The notes: a model not told the origin generated them from the sequence alone. Positions 6,492 to 16,184 are shown, numbered from the stretch's first letter. The stretch is DNA of 51,236 nucleotides from Prevotella sp. (GCA_017417465.1 JAFPZD010000202.1:1-51236), one strand, 5' to 3'. Made by a program: numbers and translations.

Positions 6492-9437
6492 ATGAGGTTT
6501 TTTACTAAGAGTGTGCTTCTTGCCCTTCTTATCATGATGGGCGGAGCAAAAGTAAGTGCTCTGGAGACTTATGATTTCCAAGAGCTTTGTATGAAACTTG
6601 GCAAGGGTGGCCCCTGGGCCGTTAACGACGGAGGCGACGCCGGCTTTACCCTTGGAACAGAGGAAGCGCCAGTTGTGATGCACTATCTTGGCGACTACAC
6701 CGATCAGGGCTTCACCTGGAACCAGCGTTTCGCCTATGAGTATGTTGACGGTCGTGGCAAGTTCACGATGCGCAACAAGAGTAACAAGAAGGACAAGAAC
6801 TGCGGCATGTTCTCGTGGGACTACGCCCACAACTTCTCAATTCTCGGCCTGAAGGACGGCGACAAGGTGACCATCACCATTCCTACTGGCACCGTAACGT
6901 TCGTATCGGAGACAGCAGAGGGTGTCAGTGAGGGTGACGCCGTTACATCGGACCAGGCCTACACCATCACAACCACCGAGGAGTCGACACGCCTTGACAT
7001 CCAGATGGCTTCTGCCACGCTGATTGCCAAAATCGTCATTGAGCCTTACGGTGTGGAGACCATACCAACAATCAAGCTTAACAAGGAGACGCTGGCCCTC
7101 ATCCCTGGTGCCGCAGCGAAGCTCACCGCCTCTGTTGACCCCGCAGGAATCGCCACACAATGGAAGAGTGACAACGAGGCCGTGGCAACCATAGCCGACG
7201 ACGGCACCGTGACCGCCATTGCAGCCGGCACTGCCACTATCACGAACTCATGGGCTTCGGAGGTCAGCGACGCTACCGCCGAGGATGCCTGTGTCGTCAC
7301 CGTGGCCGATGTAGACCTGAGCAAGTATAAGATTGTAAGAGCCTACGACTTCACTACGATGGGCGACGTGACATTGGAATTACAAGAAGATGCTGCCGGT
7401 GCCATCTGGAACGATGCGAACTCAAAGCCCAACGACGTGTTCTTCTGCACCAACGAGGGTCTTGAGCAGATTGCCGTGCAGGCTGCCGTGTCAAGCAACA
7501 AGGGTTGGTCGATTGTCGACGGTCAGGGTCTGTTCCTTGCCTCTGGTGCTGGCCGTTGCGCTGCCGTGGCAGACATCAAGACCGGCCAGATTGTGGAGTT
7601 CATTTATACTGGTGATGGCTTCTACACCCGTAGCGACGACGACGGCATCGAGAAGACCGCCCTCAACGAGAGTGTTGGCCGCGCCATCTATCAGGCCGAC
7701 GAGGATGGCATGATTGGCTTCGAGCTTGTCAAGGGCAATGCCGTTAAGCAAATCAACATCTATGAGTTTGACTACACCAATTATATTGTGAACGCTGACC
7801 TGACAGGTGAGGGCGGCTTCGACGCAACCGGCACTAAAGGCATTGACGGCTCAGGCATCGTGAAGTGCGGCAACAATGCCCAGTTCGACTTCAGCCAGAC
7901 CATCAAAGGACTGCCCGCCGGTAAGTATCTGCTCACCGCACAGGCTGCTTACCGCTACGGCGGAAGCGAAGCTGACGAGGCTGCCGCCATTGCAGCCGGA
8001 ACAGAGACCAAGCTTGCATCACTCTATGCAACCGTCGACGCCAAGACGGTCAGCACGCCCGTCCAGAACCGCTACGACGGCGCATCCGAAACCGACCTTG
8101 CCGGCAGTGGCACAGCCATCGTTAACGATCTGTATGTGCCCAACTCATCTGCTGCTGTCCAGGCCTGGTTCAATGCCGGCAAGTATGTCAACGAAGTGGA
8201 GTTCAACCTGCCTGCTGACGGCGACGTGAAGATTGGCATCGCCAAGACCGCACAGCCTGTGAATGGCGACTACACCGTCATTGGTCCCTGGACCCTGACA
8301 CGTATTGGCGAGGCCGAGGAAGAGCCCGTCGTCGAGGACGGCAGCTACGTGTTCGTGGCTTCCGAGTGGATTGCCGGCGACGCTGGCCGTATCAGCCCCG
8401 ACAATGTTGTGTTCAATGCTGACAACACCATCACCGTGAGCCAGACCGGCACGAACAACGTAGCACTCCTTTTCCGCTCAGAGAACGTCTACACCGTGAA
8501 GGCCGAAAAGCGCTACTTCGTCATCAAGGGTACGGGTCTGTCGACTGCCGAGGGCGACAGCTACCTGTGGTGGCTGAACAACACCAACGACGGCTCGCAG
8601 ATTGAGCCCACCGACATCTACGAGGAGGATGGTCAGACCGTCTTTGCCTGGGACTGCGCTACGATTTCCATCGGCGGACAGCTGGGTCTTTCCGACACCG
8701 AGTTCAAGGATGAAGGCGGCTGGAGCACCACGTTCGGCCTGACGCTGGCCGACCAGGAGGTTCCTGCAGTCATCAGCTACATCGGCTTCGAAGAGGCCGT
8801 TGCCAACCCCGTCGAGGAGTTTGTGTATGAGTTCGTAGCTTCGGAATGGCCCGCAGGCGATCCTGGCCGCATCTCGCCCAACAACGTCGTTGTCGATGAG
8901 GCAGCAAACACTATCACCGTCAATGCTACTGGTGACAACAACGTGGCACTGAACTTCAAGACCGACAAGATCTACTACCTGCCGGAGCCTGTGAAGTACT
9001 TCGTCATTGTGGCCACTGGCCTGAGCACTGAGGAAGGCAAGAGCTACCTGTGGTGGCTTAACGCCAAGAACAACGGCGGACAGGTGCCTCCCACCGACAT
9101 CGTCAGCGGCGAGCAGACAACCTTCGTCTGGGACATCACAGCCGACGACACCTTCGCCAGTGGCTTCAGCGCCGATGGCAAGACCTATCTTGACGGCACG
9201 GGTGCCAGCACCTGGGGCTGGACGACCACCTTCGGTCTGACGCTGGCCGACGCAAACGTTCCTGCCGTCATCAGCTATATTGGCTATGAGACTGAGGACT
9301 CTCCCGTCGTCACTGCCATCAACAGCACGCGCAGCAACACGACCGTGAGCCACGCCATCTACAACCTCGCCGGCCAGCGCGTGATGAATGCCCAGAAGGG
9401 CCTCTACATCATCAACGGCAAGAAGGTGATGTTTTAG
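6492..9437 (+). CDS. Secreted multidomain protein with YDF module and Big_2 domain
   Basis: 981 residues. A signal peptide covers residues 1-23 (MRFFTKSVLLALLIMMGGAK...). Residues 26-186 form a beta-rich 'YDF' module (ETYDF ... NQRFAYE ... FSILGLKDGDKVTIT) that recurs in the proteins at 36073 and 37194. Residues 192-272 are a bacterial Ig-like Big_2 domain (ATQWKSDNEAVATIADDGTV). Two repeats of about 150 residues follow near 625-775 and 780-945, each with ASEW.AGD.GRISP, SYLWWLN and TTFGLTLAD. The protein ends with YNLAGQRVMNAQKGLYIING, the short C-terminal motif common on secreted Prevotella/Bacteroides proteins. No catalytic domain is visible; surface binding or adhesion is likely but unproven. 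Function unknown. Confidence 0.8.
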   Translation: MRFFTKSVLLALLIMMGGAKVSALETYDFQELCMKLGKGGPWAVNDGGDAGFTLGTEEAPVVMHYLGDYTDQGFTWNQRFAYEYVDGRGKFTMRNKSNKKDKNCGMFSWDYAHNFSILGLKDGDKVTITIPTGTVTFVSETAEGVSEGDAVTSDQAYTITTTEESTRLDIQMASATLIAKIVIEPYGVETIPTIKLNKETLALIPGAAAKLTASVDPAGIATQWKSDNEAVATIADDGTVTAIAAGTATITNSWASEVSDATAEDACVVTVADVDLSKYKIVRAYDFTTMGDVTLELQEDAAGAIWNDANSKPNDVFFCTNEGLEQIAVQAAVSSNKGWSIVDGQGLFLASGAGRCAAVADIKTGQIVEFIYTGDGFYTRSDDDGIEKTALNESVGRAIYQADEDGMIGFELVKGNAVKQINIYEFDYTNYIVNADLTGEGGFDATGTKGIDGSGIVKCGNNAQFDFSQTIKGLPAGKYLLTAQAAYRYGGSEADEAAAIAAGTETKLASLYATVDAKTVSTPVQNRYDGASETDLAGSGTAIVNDLYVPNSSAAVQAWFNAGKYVNEVEFNLPADGDVKIGIAKTAQPVNGDYTVIGPWTLTRIGEAEEEPVVEDGSYVFVASEWIAGDAGRISPDNVVFNADNTITVSQTGTNNVALLFRSENVYTVKAEKRYFVIKGTGLSTAEGDSYLWWLNNTNDGSQIEPTDIYEEDGQTVFAWDCATISIGGQLGLSDTEFKDEGGWSTTFGLTLADQEVPAVISYIGFEEAVANPVEEFVYEFVASEWPAGDPGRISPNNVVVDEAANTITVNATGDNNVALNFKTDKIYYLPEPVKYFVIVATGLSTEEGKSYLWWLNAKNNGGQVPPTDIVSGEQTTFVWDITADDTFASGFSADGKTYLDGTGASTWGWTTTFGLTLADANVPAVISYIGYETEDSPVVTAINSTRSNTTVSHAIYNLAGQRVMNAQKGLYIINGKKVMF

Positions 9438-9551
9438 GAGTAAAGGAGATGAGGAGATGTGGAGGTAAAGTAGAACAGTCCCCCATCCATTGCGCTCCTT
9501 TTGCTAAAAGACAAAAAAGAAACTAAGTAAAGCCGAAAGGCAATAGGCAAG

Positions 9552-9589
9552 AACACGGCACGAGGGATGACCTCTGCCGTGTTTTTTTT
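9552..9589 (+). terminator. Terminator after the 981-residue protein gene
   Basis: Stem AACACGGCA / TGCCGTGTT followed by a run of eight T. It lies about 115 bases after the stop. The intervening sequence (9438-9480) has G-rich 'ggagatgaggagatgtgg' mini-repeats ending in GGAGGTAAAGTAGAACAGTC, a motif that recurs around 45205-45272. Confidence 0.75.
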
Positions 9590-9676
9590 GTGAAGTCCGC
9601 GCCGAGAAGTCTTGGGGTCTGCTCGGAGAAGTCTTCAACCGACTTTTTGGGCTAATCCGAAAAAAGCACCCGAAAA

Positions 9677-9708
9677 TTTGGTGGTGTGGAATAAATGTAG
9701 TAACTTTG
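9677..9708 (+). promoter_or_regulatory. Promoter of the dockerin-bearing secreted protein
   Basis: TTTG at 9677-9680, a 20-base spacer and TAACTTTG at 9701-9708, followed by CAGGC. The leader to 9771 is about 55 bases. Confidence 0.7.
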
Positions 9709-9770
9709 CAGGCAGATAGCGAGAACATAAAACAACACTTCTATTATTAACCAATTAAAACAAAACAGTT

Positions 9771-12700
9771 ATGAACAAAATCCTACGTTTTTCACTCATC
9801 ACCCTGCTGATGATGCTGTGCGGGACGACGTTTGCCCTAGAGAAAACCTTTTCGGCATCCGAGATTAGTGGGGCAGCTACCGAGGCTATTACCATTAATG
9901 GTGTAACCTTCGAGGCTGCAAAGAATACCGGCTCGAATGCTCCGCAATTCGTTGCTAGTGGCCAAGACTTCCGCATCTATGCCAAGGGGACACTATCCGT
10001 CTCTACCACTGGCACTATCACAAAGATGGTCTTTAACATTTCGGCTCAAGGCCTGAAGCGCCTGGCTCCCATCACTGCTTCAACCGGCACTATCGCCGAG
10101 CAAGCTTCAGGTGACGCCATCGTCACCTGGACGGGAGAGGCAGAATCAGTTACTCTCACCGTTGGCGACAAAGCTAACTACGGAACTGACGGAGATAGTA
10201 AGGCTGGGCAGCTTGATTTCTCCAGCGTTACCATCACCTACGACTATAATGGAACCATTGTGGAGAAGGTTGCCACACCCGTCATCAGCCCTGATGGTGG
10301 TGAGTTCGACGAGAGCGTAGAGGTGACGCTAAGCTGCGCCACTGAGGGTGCCACCATTATGTATTGCCTGGCCAACGATTGGGAGGCGTACACTGGGCCC
10401 ATCACGCTGACTGAGACGACCATCGTGAGAGCCTACGCTGTTTGCGACGGCATGGAGAACAGTGAGACCGTAAGTGCAGAGTTCACGAAGAAGGAGCAAG
10501 AGGGCCAGCTGGTAACCTTCGACTTCAACAAGGACTACAAGACGCTGTTCCCAACCATTAAGGGCGAATCAAGCGGTAATTCCAATGCTGGTGACATTAC
10601 CGAGGAAGTGACCGCCACTGTCGGTGACGTTAGCGTCACCGTGTCTCCAGCTACTGGAAACACGCCCAACCGTATCTGGTCGTCAGATCCTCGTCTGCGC
10701 ATGTATTCTGGCACGCTGACGTTTGCGTCAACTGGCGATAACATCACCAAGATTGAATTTACCCAAACCACAAATAAAGCTCGCATTTCCGATGACAACA
10801 CAGCTGAACCTGGAGACCTGACCAAGACCAATCAGCAAAACAACGGCACCGTCACCTGGACTGGTAACTCTAAGAGCGTGGTTATCAACATTGCCGGCAA
10901 CACACAGTACTCAATGGCTGTCGTGACCTTAGGCGAGGTAAAGGAGCAGGTTGCTGCTCCCGTGTTCACCCCCGACGGTGGTGAGTTTACGGACAGCGTC
11001 GACGTGACTCTGACCTGCGCCACTGAGGGCGCCACCATCATGTATTGTGTGGCAAATGATTGGGAGGTGTACACCGAGCCCATCAGACTGAAAGAGACCA
11101 CCGTTCTGGGAGCCTACGCCGTCTGCGACGGTATGGTGGACAGCGAGACCGTACGTGTCACGTTCACCAAGAAAGAAGTGGTGCCCGAGCCTGAAACCAT
11201 TAGCGTAGCTGAGGCTCTTGAAATTATCGACGGCATGGAGGACAAAGCCATCGCAACGGAAGCCAGCCTTATCGAGGGCTACGTTGTCAGCATCAGCGAT
11301 ATTAACACGACAACCTTTGGAAACGCCACTTACGTGATTGCCGACGAGCCAGGTGCCACTGAGAACACGCTGACCGTCTATCGCGGCTTCTACCTCGACA
11401 ATGCGAAGTTCACCGATGCTGATCAGCTTTGCGTTGGCAACAAGGTGGTCGTCAACGGCAAGTTGCAGCGCTACGTTGATAATAGTGGAAAGATGATACC
11501 AGAGGTGTCACAGGGCAACTATCTTGTCTCCATCGAGGTGACTGGCAATGAGCCTGCCGACCAGGAAGTGGCCAGCATTGCTGAGTTCAACGCCCTTGAG
11601 AAAGGCTCAAAGGCCCTGCTGACGCTCAACAACGAGGTCCAGGTGGTGTTCTCGCAGAAGGCTGAAGATGGAAAAGAGTGGGTCATCGTTCAGGACAACC
11701 AAAAGAGCCGCGTGGTATTCTACAACACCGGTCTGTTTGAGAAGGTGCAAGCCAACGACATGCTCACTGGCAGCATCGCTGGTATTCACGAGGTGTACTT
11801 TGGCATGAACGAGTTCACCGCCTACAGCAAGACCACCCTTGCCAACGTCAACGCCGTGGCTGGCAACGCCATCAAGGTTGACGCTCTCGCCAATGTGGCT
11901 GCAGCCTGGGATCCATACAAGATTCTGAAGCTCTGCAAGATTTCAAAGGTTACCTACACCAGCGAAAACAATCATTTCTATGCTACCGACGGCAGTGACA
12001 AGACCCTGGAGATTCGCGACAACTTTAGGGTGGGCTACACCCTGCCCGAGCTGCAGGAAGGCCAGTCGCTGAACATCACTGGTATCGTTGTTCCCTACGT
12101 GGCCAACAACAGCACCGATACGATTTACCAGATTGCGCCCATCTCGCAGGAGGCCATTGAGGTAGTCTATCCTCCCTACTACAAGCAGTTTGCTGAGACC
12201 GAGGTATTCATTCCTACCGCTGAGGCACTGGCCGAGGCTATGACGCCTGAGGCAGCATGGGTAGAATGGGGTGGCACGCGTACCGACAACAAGACGCTGC
12301 ACATCAATCCCTACACCGACGAGGAAGAAGTTCAGAAGAACGCTCCTGGTATTGGTCTGAAGTCTGGCAACAGCGCCAAGTCGTTCTCCGTCAGTATTCA
12401 GGGCGTCGAGGCAGTCTGGGCTTATGGCTCGTCAACAGGCAGTGCCCAGCGCACGCTGCGCGTCACCGCTACCGACGAAAGTGGCCAGAGCGTTACGGCC
12501 CAGGAGACCACAGACGGCCAGACAGCTACTATCAAAGTCAATGGACTGAATCCCCAGTATCGCTATCACGTTGTGTTCTCCGGTCTTGACGGCGACGGTT
12601 CAGAAGGCAAGGGTGCCGACGTGGTGCTCCACGCTGTGAAGTTCCTCCCCATCGCCCCCATCGAGGCTAAGCCTGGCGACGTCAACAGCGATGGTGAGGT

Positions 12701-12890
12701 CGGCATTGGCGACATCGTGGCCATTACGAACGTCATGGCTGGTATCTTCCAAGAGGGTATGGACGAAGAAGCCATCAATGCACTCAAAGCACGCGCCGAT
12801 GTCAATGGCGACGGCAACGTAGGTATTGGCGACATCGTAGCCATCACTAACATCATGGCTGGCATCGAAAGCTCAACTACTGAGCCTTAA
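9771..12890 (+). CDS. Secreted multidomain protein with chitobiase-C-like repeats and dockerin
   Basis: 1039 residues with a signal peptide (1-22). After a first beta domain (about 25-160), residues 166-240 and 393-467 are repeats of the chitobiase/beta-hexosaminidase C-terminal type (PVISPDGGEF ... ATEGATIMYC). Residues 476-590 look like a DUF5689/OB-fold domain (IEGYVVSISDINTTTFGNAT), followed by two further OB-like segments (about 600-690 and 710-810). The end has two dockerin type I-like calcium loops (DVNSDGEVGIGDIVAITNVM, DVNGDGNVGIGDIVAITNIM). No catalytic domain is evident, so it may be a surface-binding or scaffold-attached protein. In Bacteroidales such dockerins occur without a known cellulosome; no cohesin is seen here. 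A truncated paralogue lies at 4085-4393. Confidence 0.8.
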   Translation: MNKILRFSLITLLMMLCGTTFALEKTFSASEISGAATEAITINGVTFEAAKNTGSNAPQFVASGQDFRIYAKGTLSVSTTGTITKMVFNISAQGLKRLAPITASTGTIAEQASGDAIVTWTGEAESVTLTVGDKANYGTDGDSKAGQLDFSSVTITYDYNGTIVEKVATPVISPDGGEFDESVEVTLSCATEGATIMYCLANDWEAYTGPITLTETTIVRAYAVCDGMENSETVSAEFTKKEQEGQLVTFDFNKDYKTLFPTIKGESSGNSNAGDITEEVTATVGDVSVTVSPATGNTPNRIWSSDPRLRMYSGTLTFASTGDNITKIEFTQTTNKARISDDNTAEPGDLTKTNQQNNGTVTWTGNSKSVVINIAGNTQYSMAVVTLGEVKEQVAAPVFTPDGGEFTDSVDVTLTCATEGATIMYCVANDWEVYTEPIRLKETTVLGAYAVCDGMVDSETVRVTFTKKEVVPEPETISVAEALEIIDGMEDKAIATEASLIEGYVVSISDINTTTFGNATYVIADEPGATENTLTVYRGFYLDNAKFTDADQLCVGNKVVVNGKLQRYVDNSGKMIPEVSQGNYLVSIEVTGNEPADQEVASIAEFNALEKGSKALLTLNNEVQVVFSQKAEDGKEWVIVQDNQKSRVVFYNTGLFEKVQANDMLTGSIAGIHEVYFGMNEFTAYSKTTLANVNAVAGNAIKVDALANVAAAWDPYKILKLCKISKVTYTSENNHFYATDGSDKTLEIRDNFRVGYTLPELQEGQSLNITGIVVPYVANNSTDTIYQIAPISQEAIEVVYPPYYKQFAETEVFIPTAEALAEAMTPEAAWVEWGGTRTDNKTLHINPYTDEEEVQKNAPGIGLKSGNSAKSFSVSIQGVEAVWAYGSSTGSAQRTLRVTATDESGQSVTAQETTDGQTATIKVNGLNPQYRYHVVFSGLDGDGSEGKGADVVLHAVKFLPIAPIEAKPGDVNSDGEVGIGDIVAITNVMAGIFQEGMDEEAINALKARADVNGDGNVGIGDIVAITNIMAGIESSTTEP

Positions 12891-12944
12891 GAGGAAGAGC
12901 AGTCCGTCATCAACTAACGTGCTGACGACCTGACACAACTGAAG

Positions 12945-12979
12945 TTCCCGCCGCCCTCAGTTCTTGAGGACGGCGGGAA
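12945..12979 (+). terminator. Terminator after the dockerin protein gene
   Basis: Long stem TTCCCGCCGCCCTCA with TGAGGACGGCGGGAA and loop GTTCT, followed by TTTCTATTCT. Confidence 0.8.
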
Positions 12980-13011
12980 TTTCTATTCTCACCTCGCAAT
13001 GACAAAGCTTT

Positions 13012-13055
13012 AACAACGAATTCTTGCGTCCCTTCGGTAGCAAGAATTCGTTGTT
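13012..13055. repeat. REP-like hairpin, copy 1
   Basis: Perfect 16-base arms AACAACGAATTCTTGC and complement around the loop GTCCCTTCGGTA. The same arms and loop occur at 16185-16228. The flank TTAAGAGGTCGTAGGG on the right of this copy matches, inverted, the flank on the left of the other copy. The stretch 13056-13190 holds nothing else recognisable. Confidence 0.85.
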
Positions 13056-13190
13056 TTAAGAGGTCGTAGGGATTGGAAACTTGAGTGACTATTAACCATT
13101 GGGAATTACGGGACAGATTCCCTAAATGCGTTGCCGCTCACCTCCCAAAGGTTGTATCCATTGCTCTGCCTGCTTTACTCAAGATACATC

Positions 13191-13853
13191 CTATACAATT
13201 AATTGAGATAACAGTTGGATGTGACGGCCTTCCACACGGATGGCGCCTTCCTGCTTCAATTCATTCAGACATCGCAACAGGGAGTATTTCTGAATACCGA
13301 AATGGTCGGCAAGCTCTTGTCTCGACATAGAGAGAAGAACGTCTTTTGATTGTTGCTTTCTACTCTGCTCCATCAGGAAGAGACATACTTTTTCGCGTAC
13401 GCTCATGGAGAGCATGCGCACCTTCTTGGTTAACTGGGAAATGATATTAGAGAGCAACTGAATGTAATTCTGCATCAGCCGCTGGTCGATATGCATCATT
13501 TTCTCAAGGTCTGCTAACGATAGGCGCAAGACATTGGTTGCGGTCATGGCTTCGACGGTCACGGGATAATGGTTGTCAGCAGCAAAGAGAAAGGCAGGAG
13601 CCAACAGTGTGCCAGTCTGATGGGCAGCCATTCGGACAACATTTCCTGACGGACCTGTAACGTATGCCACCATTTCACCGCTGATGATGATGTCGGCAAA
13701 TTGGCAAAAAGAGCCTGCGCTAACCCAAATCTGGCCTTTGTGACAGCGGATTATTCGATAACGAACAGTGTGCATCAAAGCAATGATCTCTGACGCTTCC
13801 AAGTCTCGGAATAACGGGCATTGTTTCAGCCCTTGTAAGGTGTCAATATCCAT
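13191..13853 (-). CDS. Crp/Fnr family transcriptional regulator
   Basis: 220 residues. Residues about 10-125 form the cyclic-nucleotide-binding-like beta roll (GEMVAYVTGPSGNVVRMAAH), joined by the long dimer helix (about 126-150) to a Crp-type winged helix at 155-215 (LLSMSRQELADHFGIQKYSLL is the recognition helix region). There is no Cys cluster as in Fnr for an iron-sulfur centre. It is transcribed away from nrfHA, and the shared intergenic region has a near-perfect dyad, so it very likely controls nrfHA and perhaps itself. Related regulators in Bacteroidetes (HcpR-type) respond to nitrosative stress and control hcp and nrf genes; that this is an HcpR orthologue is inference. Confidence 0.85.
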   Translation of the reverse strand: MDIDTLQGLKQCPLFRDLEASEIIALMHTVRYRIIRCHKGQIWVSAGSFCQFADIIISGEMVAYVTGPSGNVVRMAAHQTGTLLAPAFLFAADNHYPVTVEAMTATNVLRLSLADLEKMMHIDQRLMQNYIQLLSNIISQLTKKVRMLSMSVREKVCLFLMEQSRKQQSKDVLLSMSRQELADHFGIQKYSLLRCLNELKQEGAIRVEGRHIQLLSQLIV

Positions 13854-13861
13854 AGTGAGAG

Positions 13862-13869
13862 CAAAATTA
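13862..13869 (-). promoter_or_regulatory. -7 element of the Crp/Fnr gene
   Basis: Minus-strand TAATTTTG, matching TAnnTTTG, only 8 bases upstream of the ATG, so the transcript would be leaderless or nearly so. Confidence 0.55.
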
Positions 13870-13918
13870 GCACTTTTGGGTGAATAATTCTTAAAATTAA
13901 CAGACTTTATAGGTGATT

Positions 13919-13934
13919 GGTAACAAATGTTACC
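13919..13934. promoter_or_regulatory. Candidate Crp/Fnr operator between regulator and nrfHA
   Basis: GGTAACAAATGTTACC, a dyad GGTAACA-AA-TGTTACC with perfect seven-base arms, the typical size for a Crp/Fnr dimer. Its centre is about 42-44 bases before the inferred nrfH transcript start, the place used by class II activators. Confidence 0.7.
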
Positions 13935-13956
13935 ACTTTATATCCCCATAAATGAT

Positions 13957-13964
13957 TATATTTG
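13957..13964 (+). promoter_or_regulatory. -7 element of nrfHA
   Basis: TATATTTG matches TAnnTTTG. The -33 region is occupied by the operator flank (no TTTG), as expected for an activator-dependent promoter. nrfH starts 24 bases further on. Confidence 0.65.
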
Positions 13965-13988
13965 TCCCCAAAATAGGATATTACACGT

Positions 13989-14597
13989 ATGAACTGGAAA
14001 AAGATATTAACATTCAAAGATCTATTTTCCTATCGCCAAAAGATAGGCCTGCTGGTTGCGGCAGGCGTGGTTTGCGGACTTGGCGGACTGTTTATGTATC
14101 TGCTTCGAGCGCACACCTATTTCGTGGGTGACAATCCATCTGCCTGTGTCAACTGCCACATCATGACACCTTACTATGCTACGTGGAGCCATTCTTCTCA
14201 CGGAAGAGACGCCACATGTAACGATTGCCATGTGCCCCACCAGAACCTTGCACTGAAGTACGGCTTCAAGGCGATGGACGGACTGAAACACACGGCTTAT
14301 TTTGTAACCCATGCCGAGCGACAGGCACCGATGGCCGAGACGCTGACAGGACAGGTAGTGATGGACAACTGCATACGTTGTCACACCCAACTGAATCAGG
14401 AGTTCGTGAAGACAGGTCGCATGGGATATATGCAGCAGCAGGCTCAGGGCGGCAAGGTGTGCTGGGACTGCCATCGCAACGTACCTCATGGCGGTATGAA
14501 CTCGCTGATGGCCACGCCTAACGCTGAAGGGGTGACACCGCTGCCCCCATCGCCGGTACCCGAGTGGCTGCAAAAGGCTTTGAAGATGAAAGATTAA
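13989..14597 (+). CDS. nrfH: Cytochrome c nitrite reductase small subunit NrfH
   Basis: 202 residues, NapC/NirT family. One N-terminal membrane anchor (about 18-39, GLLVAAGVVCGLGGLFMYLL) holds a periplasmic tetrahaem domain. Haem motifs: CVNCH at 53-57, CNDCH at 77-81, CIRCH at 128-132 and CWDCH at 158-162. NrfH takes electrons from menaquinol and passes them to NrfA for six-electron reduction of nitrite to ammonium. It is a little longer than the usual 150-190 residues because of a Pro-rich tail (TPLPPSPVPEW). nrfA starts 17 bases after its stop, and the promoter with operator lies just upstream. Confidence 0.95.
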   Translation: MNWKKILTFKDLFSYRQKIGLLVAAGVVCGLGGLFMYLLRAHTYFVGDNPSACVNCHIMTPYYATWSHSSHGRDATCNDCHVPHQNLALKYGFKAMDGLKHTAYFVTHAERQAPMAETLTGQVVMDNCIRCHTQLNQEFVKTGRMGYMQQQAQGGKVCWDCHRNVPHGGMNSLMATPNAEGVTPLPPSPVPEWLQKALKMKD

Positions 14598-14614
14598 AAA
14601 AAACAAATACTATT

Positions 14615-16147
14615 ATGGCAAAGAAATTAAAGAGTTGGCAGGGTTGGATTCTCTTCGGAGTGTCTATGGCAGTTGTCTTCGTACTGGGACTGCTCGTTTC
14701 CTCATTGATGGAACGCCGTGCCGAAGTAGCGAGTGTGTTTAATAACAAGCGTACTGTGTTTACGGACAGTATCGTGGCACAGAACGAGAAGTTCAAGGCC
14801 GACTATCCGCGTGAGTACGAGACGTGGGCGATGACTGAGGACACCACGTTCAAGTCGAAGTATAACTCGTCGCAAGAGGTTGATGTGCTCGAACAGCGTC
14901 CTGAGATGGTAGTGCTGTGGGCTGGCTATGCCTTCTCACGCCACTACAACACGCCGCGAGGACACAAGCACGCCTTGGAGGATATGCGCAAGATTCTGCG
15001 CACAGGTAATCCAGGCATCGATGGCGACGGTGACATGCAGCCCGCTACCTGCTGGACCTGTAAGGGACCCGATGTGCCTCGCATGATGCGTGAGCTGAGC
15101 GACTCGAAGTCTGTCTTCGATCCCGCCAACTTCTACGCCAAGAAGTGGAGCGAGCTGGGCGCCGAAGAGATGAACACCATTGGATGCTCTGACTGTCACG
15201 ATGCCACGACGATGGATCTGCGTCCTGCCCGTCCTGCACTCTATGAGGCATTCGCCCGCAGAGGTCTCGACGTGAAGAAGCAGAGCCATCAGGAGATGCG
15301 CTCGCTGGTATGCGCCCAGTGCCACGTGGAGTACTACTTCATCAAGCCTGACGATCCCAACAACCCTGGCAAGGCCAACTACCTGATGTTCCCACAGGAT
15401 AAGGGCTTGACCTGTGAGGCTGCTGAGGAATACTACGACGAGATAGGGTTCTACGACTATATCCATCCGCTGTCGAAGACTCCGATTCTGAAGGCCCAAC
15501 ATCCAGGCTATGAGATGTCGAAGCAGGGCATCCATGCCCAGCGTGGTGTGTCGTGTGCCGATTGTCACATGCCATACAAACAGGAAGGCGGTGTGAAGTT
15601 CTCTGACCACCAGATTATGTCGCCACTGGCCAAGATTGACCGTACCTGTCAGACCTGTCACCGTCAGGATGCAGAGACACTGCGCCAAAATGTCTATGAG
15701 CGTCAGGAGAAGTGCAACGAGGTACGCAACCGTGCCGAACAGGAACTGGCACGCGCCCATTTCGAGGCTAAGTACATTATCGACAAGGGTGCCACTGAGG
15801 CTGAGATGAAGCCTATCCAGGCGCTGTTGCGCAAGAGCCAGTGGCGCTGGGACTATGCCATCGCCTCGCATGGCGCCACCTTCCATGCGCCACAGGAGGT
15901 AACTCGTCTGCTCTCACATTCAGTCGACTATGCCCAGCAGGCCCGCTTGCTCATTGCCCGTGTAGCCGCCAAACAGGGACTCGTGGGTGACATCCCTGTG
16001 CCCGACTACTCTACAAAGGCAAAAGCTCAGGCAGCCATCGGACTTGACATGCAGAAGCTGAACGACAAGAAGCAGCGCTTCATGCAGGAGATAGTACCTA
16101 AGTGGATTGAAGAGGCTAAGAAGAACGGTACACTTATTGAAATCTGA
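14615..16147 (+). CDS. nrfA: Cytochrome c nitrite reductase catalytic subunit NrfA
   Basis: 510 residues from the ATG at 14615; a longer frame exists but its extra start overlaps nrfH and lacks a leader. An N-terminal hydrophobic segment (about 10-30) is a signal anchor. The catalytic haem is bound by CWTCK at 146-150, with lysine as the distal ligand as in NrfA; the other four haems use CSDCH (191-195), CAQCH (233-237), CADCH (314-318) and CQTCH (345-349). Reduces nitrite to ammonium in the periplasm, as respiratory or detoxifying electron sink. The order nrfHA followed by ResB and CcsA assembly genes is common in Bacteroidetes. Confidence 0.95.
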   Translation: MAKKLKSWQGWILFGVSMAVVFVLGLLVSSLMERRAEVASVFNNKRTVFTDSIVAQNEKFKADYPREYETWAMTEDTTFKSKYNSSQEVDVLEQRPEMVVLWAGYAFSRHYNTPRGHKHALEDMRKILRTGNPGIDGDGDMQPATCWTCKGPDVPRMMRELSDSKSVFDPANFYAKKWSELGAEEMNTIGCSDCHDATTMDLRPARPALYEAFARRGLDVKKQSHQEMRSLVCAQCHVEYYFIKPDDPNNPGKANYLMFPQDKGLTCEAAEEYYDEIGFYDYIHPLSKTPILKAQHPGYEMSKQGIHAQRGVSCADCHMPYKQEGGVKFSDHQIMSPLAKIDRTCQTCHRQDAETLRQNVYERQEKCNEVRNRAEQELARAHFEAKYIIDKGATEAEMKPIQALLRKSQWRWDYAIASHGATFHAPQEVTRLLSHSVDYAQQARLLIARVAAKQGLVGDIPVPDYSTKAKAQAAIGLDMQKLNDKKQRFMQEIVPKWIEEAKKNGTLIEI

Positions 16148-16184
16148 CAAAGAGCTCAAGTTGTCCACCCCTAAGACCTCTTAA

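Noticed and set aside
8478-9353. 291-codon minus-strand frame inside the 981-residue protein gene
   Set aside because: Shadow of a GC-rich repeated coding region; no leader or family features.
14936-15886. 316-codon minus-strand frame opposite nrfA
   Set aside because: nrfA is certain from its five haem motifs; the opposite frame is a shadow.
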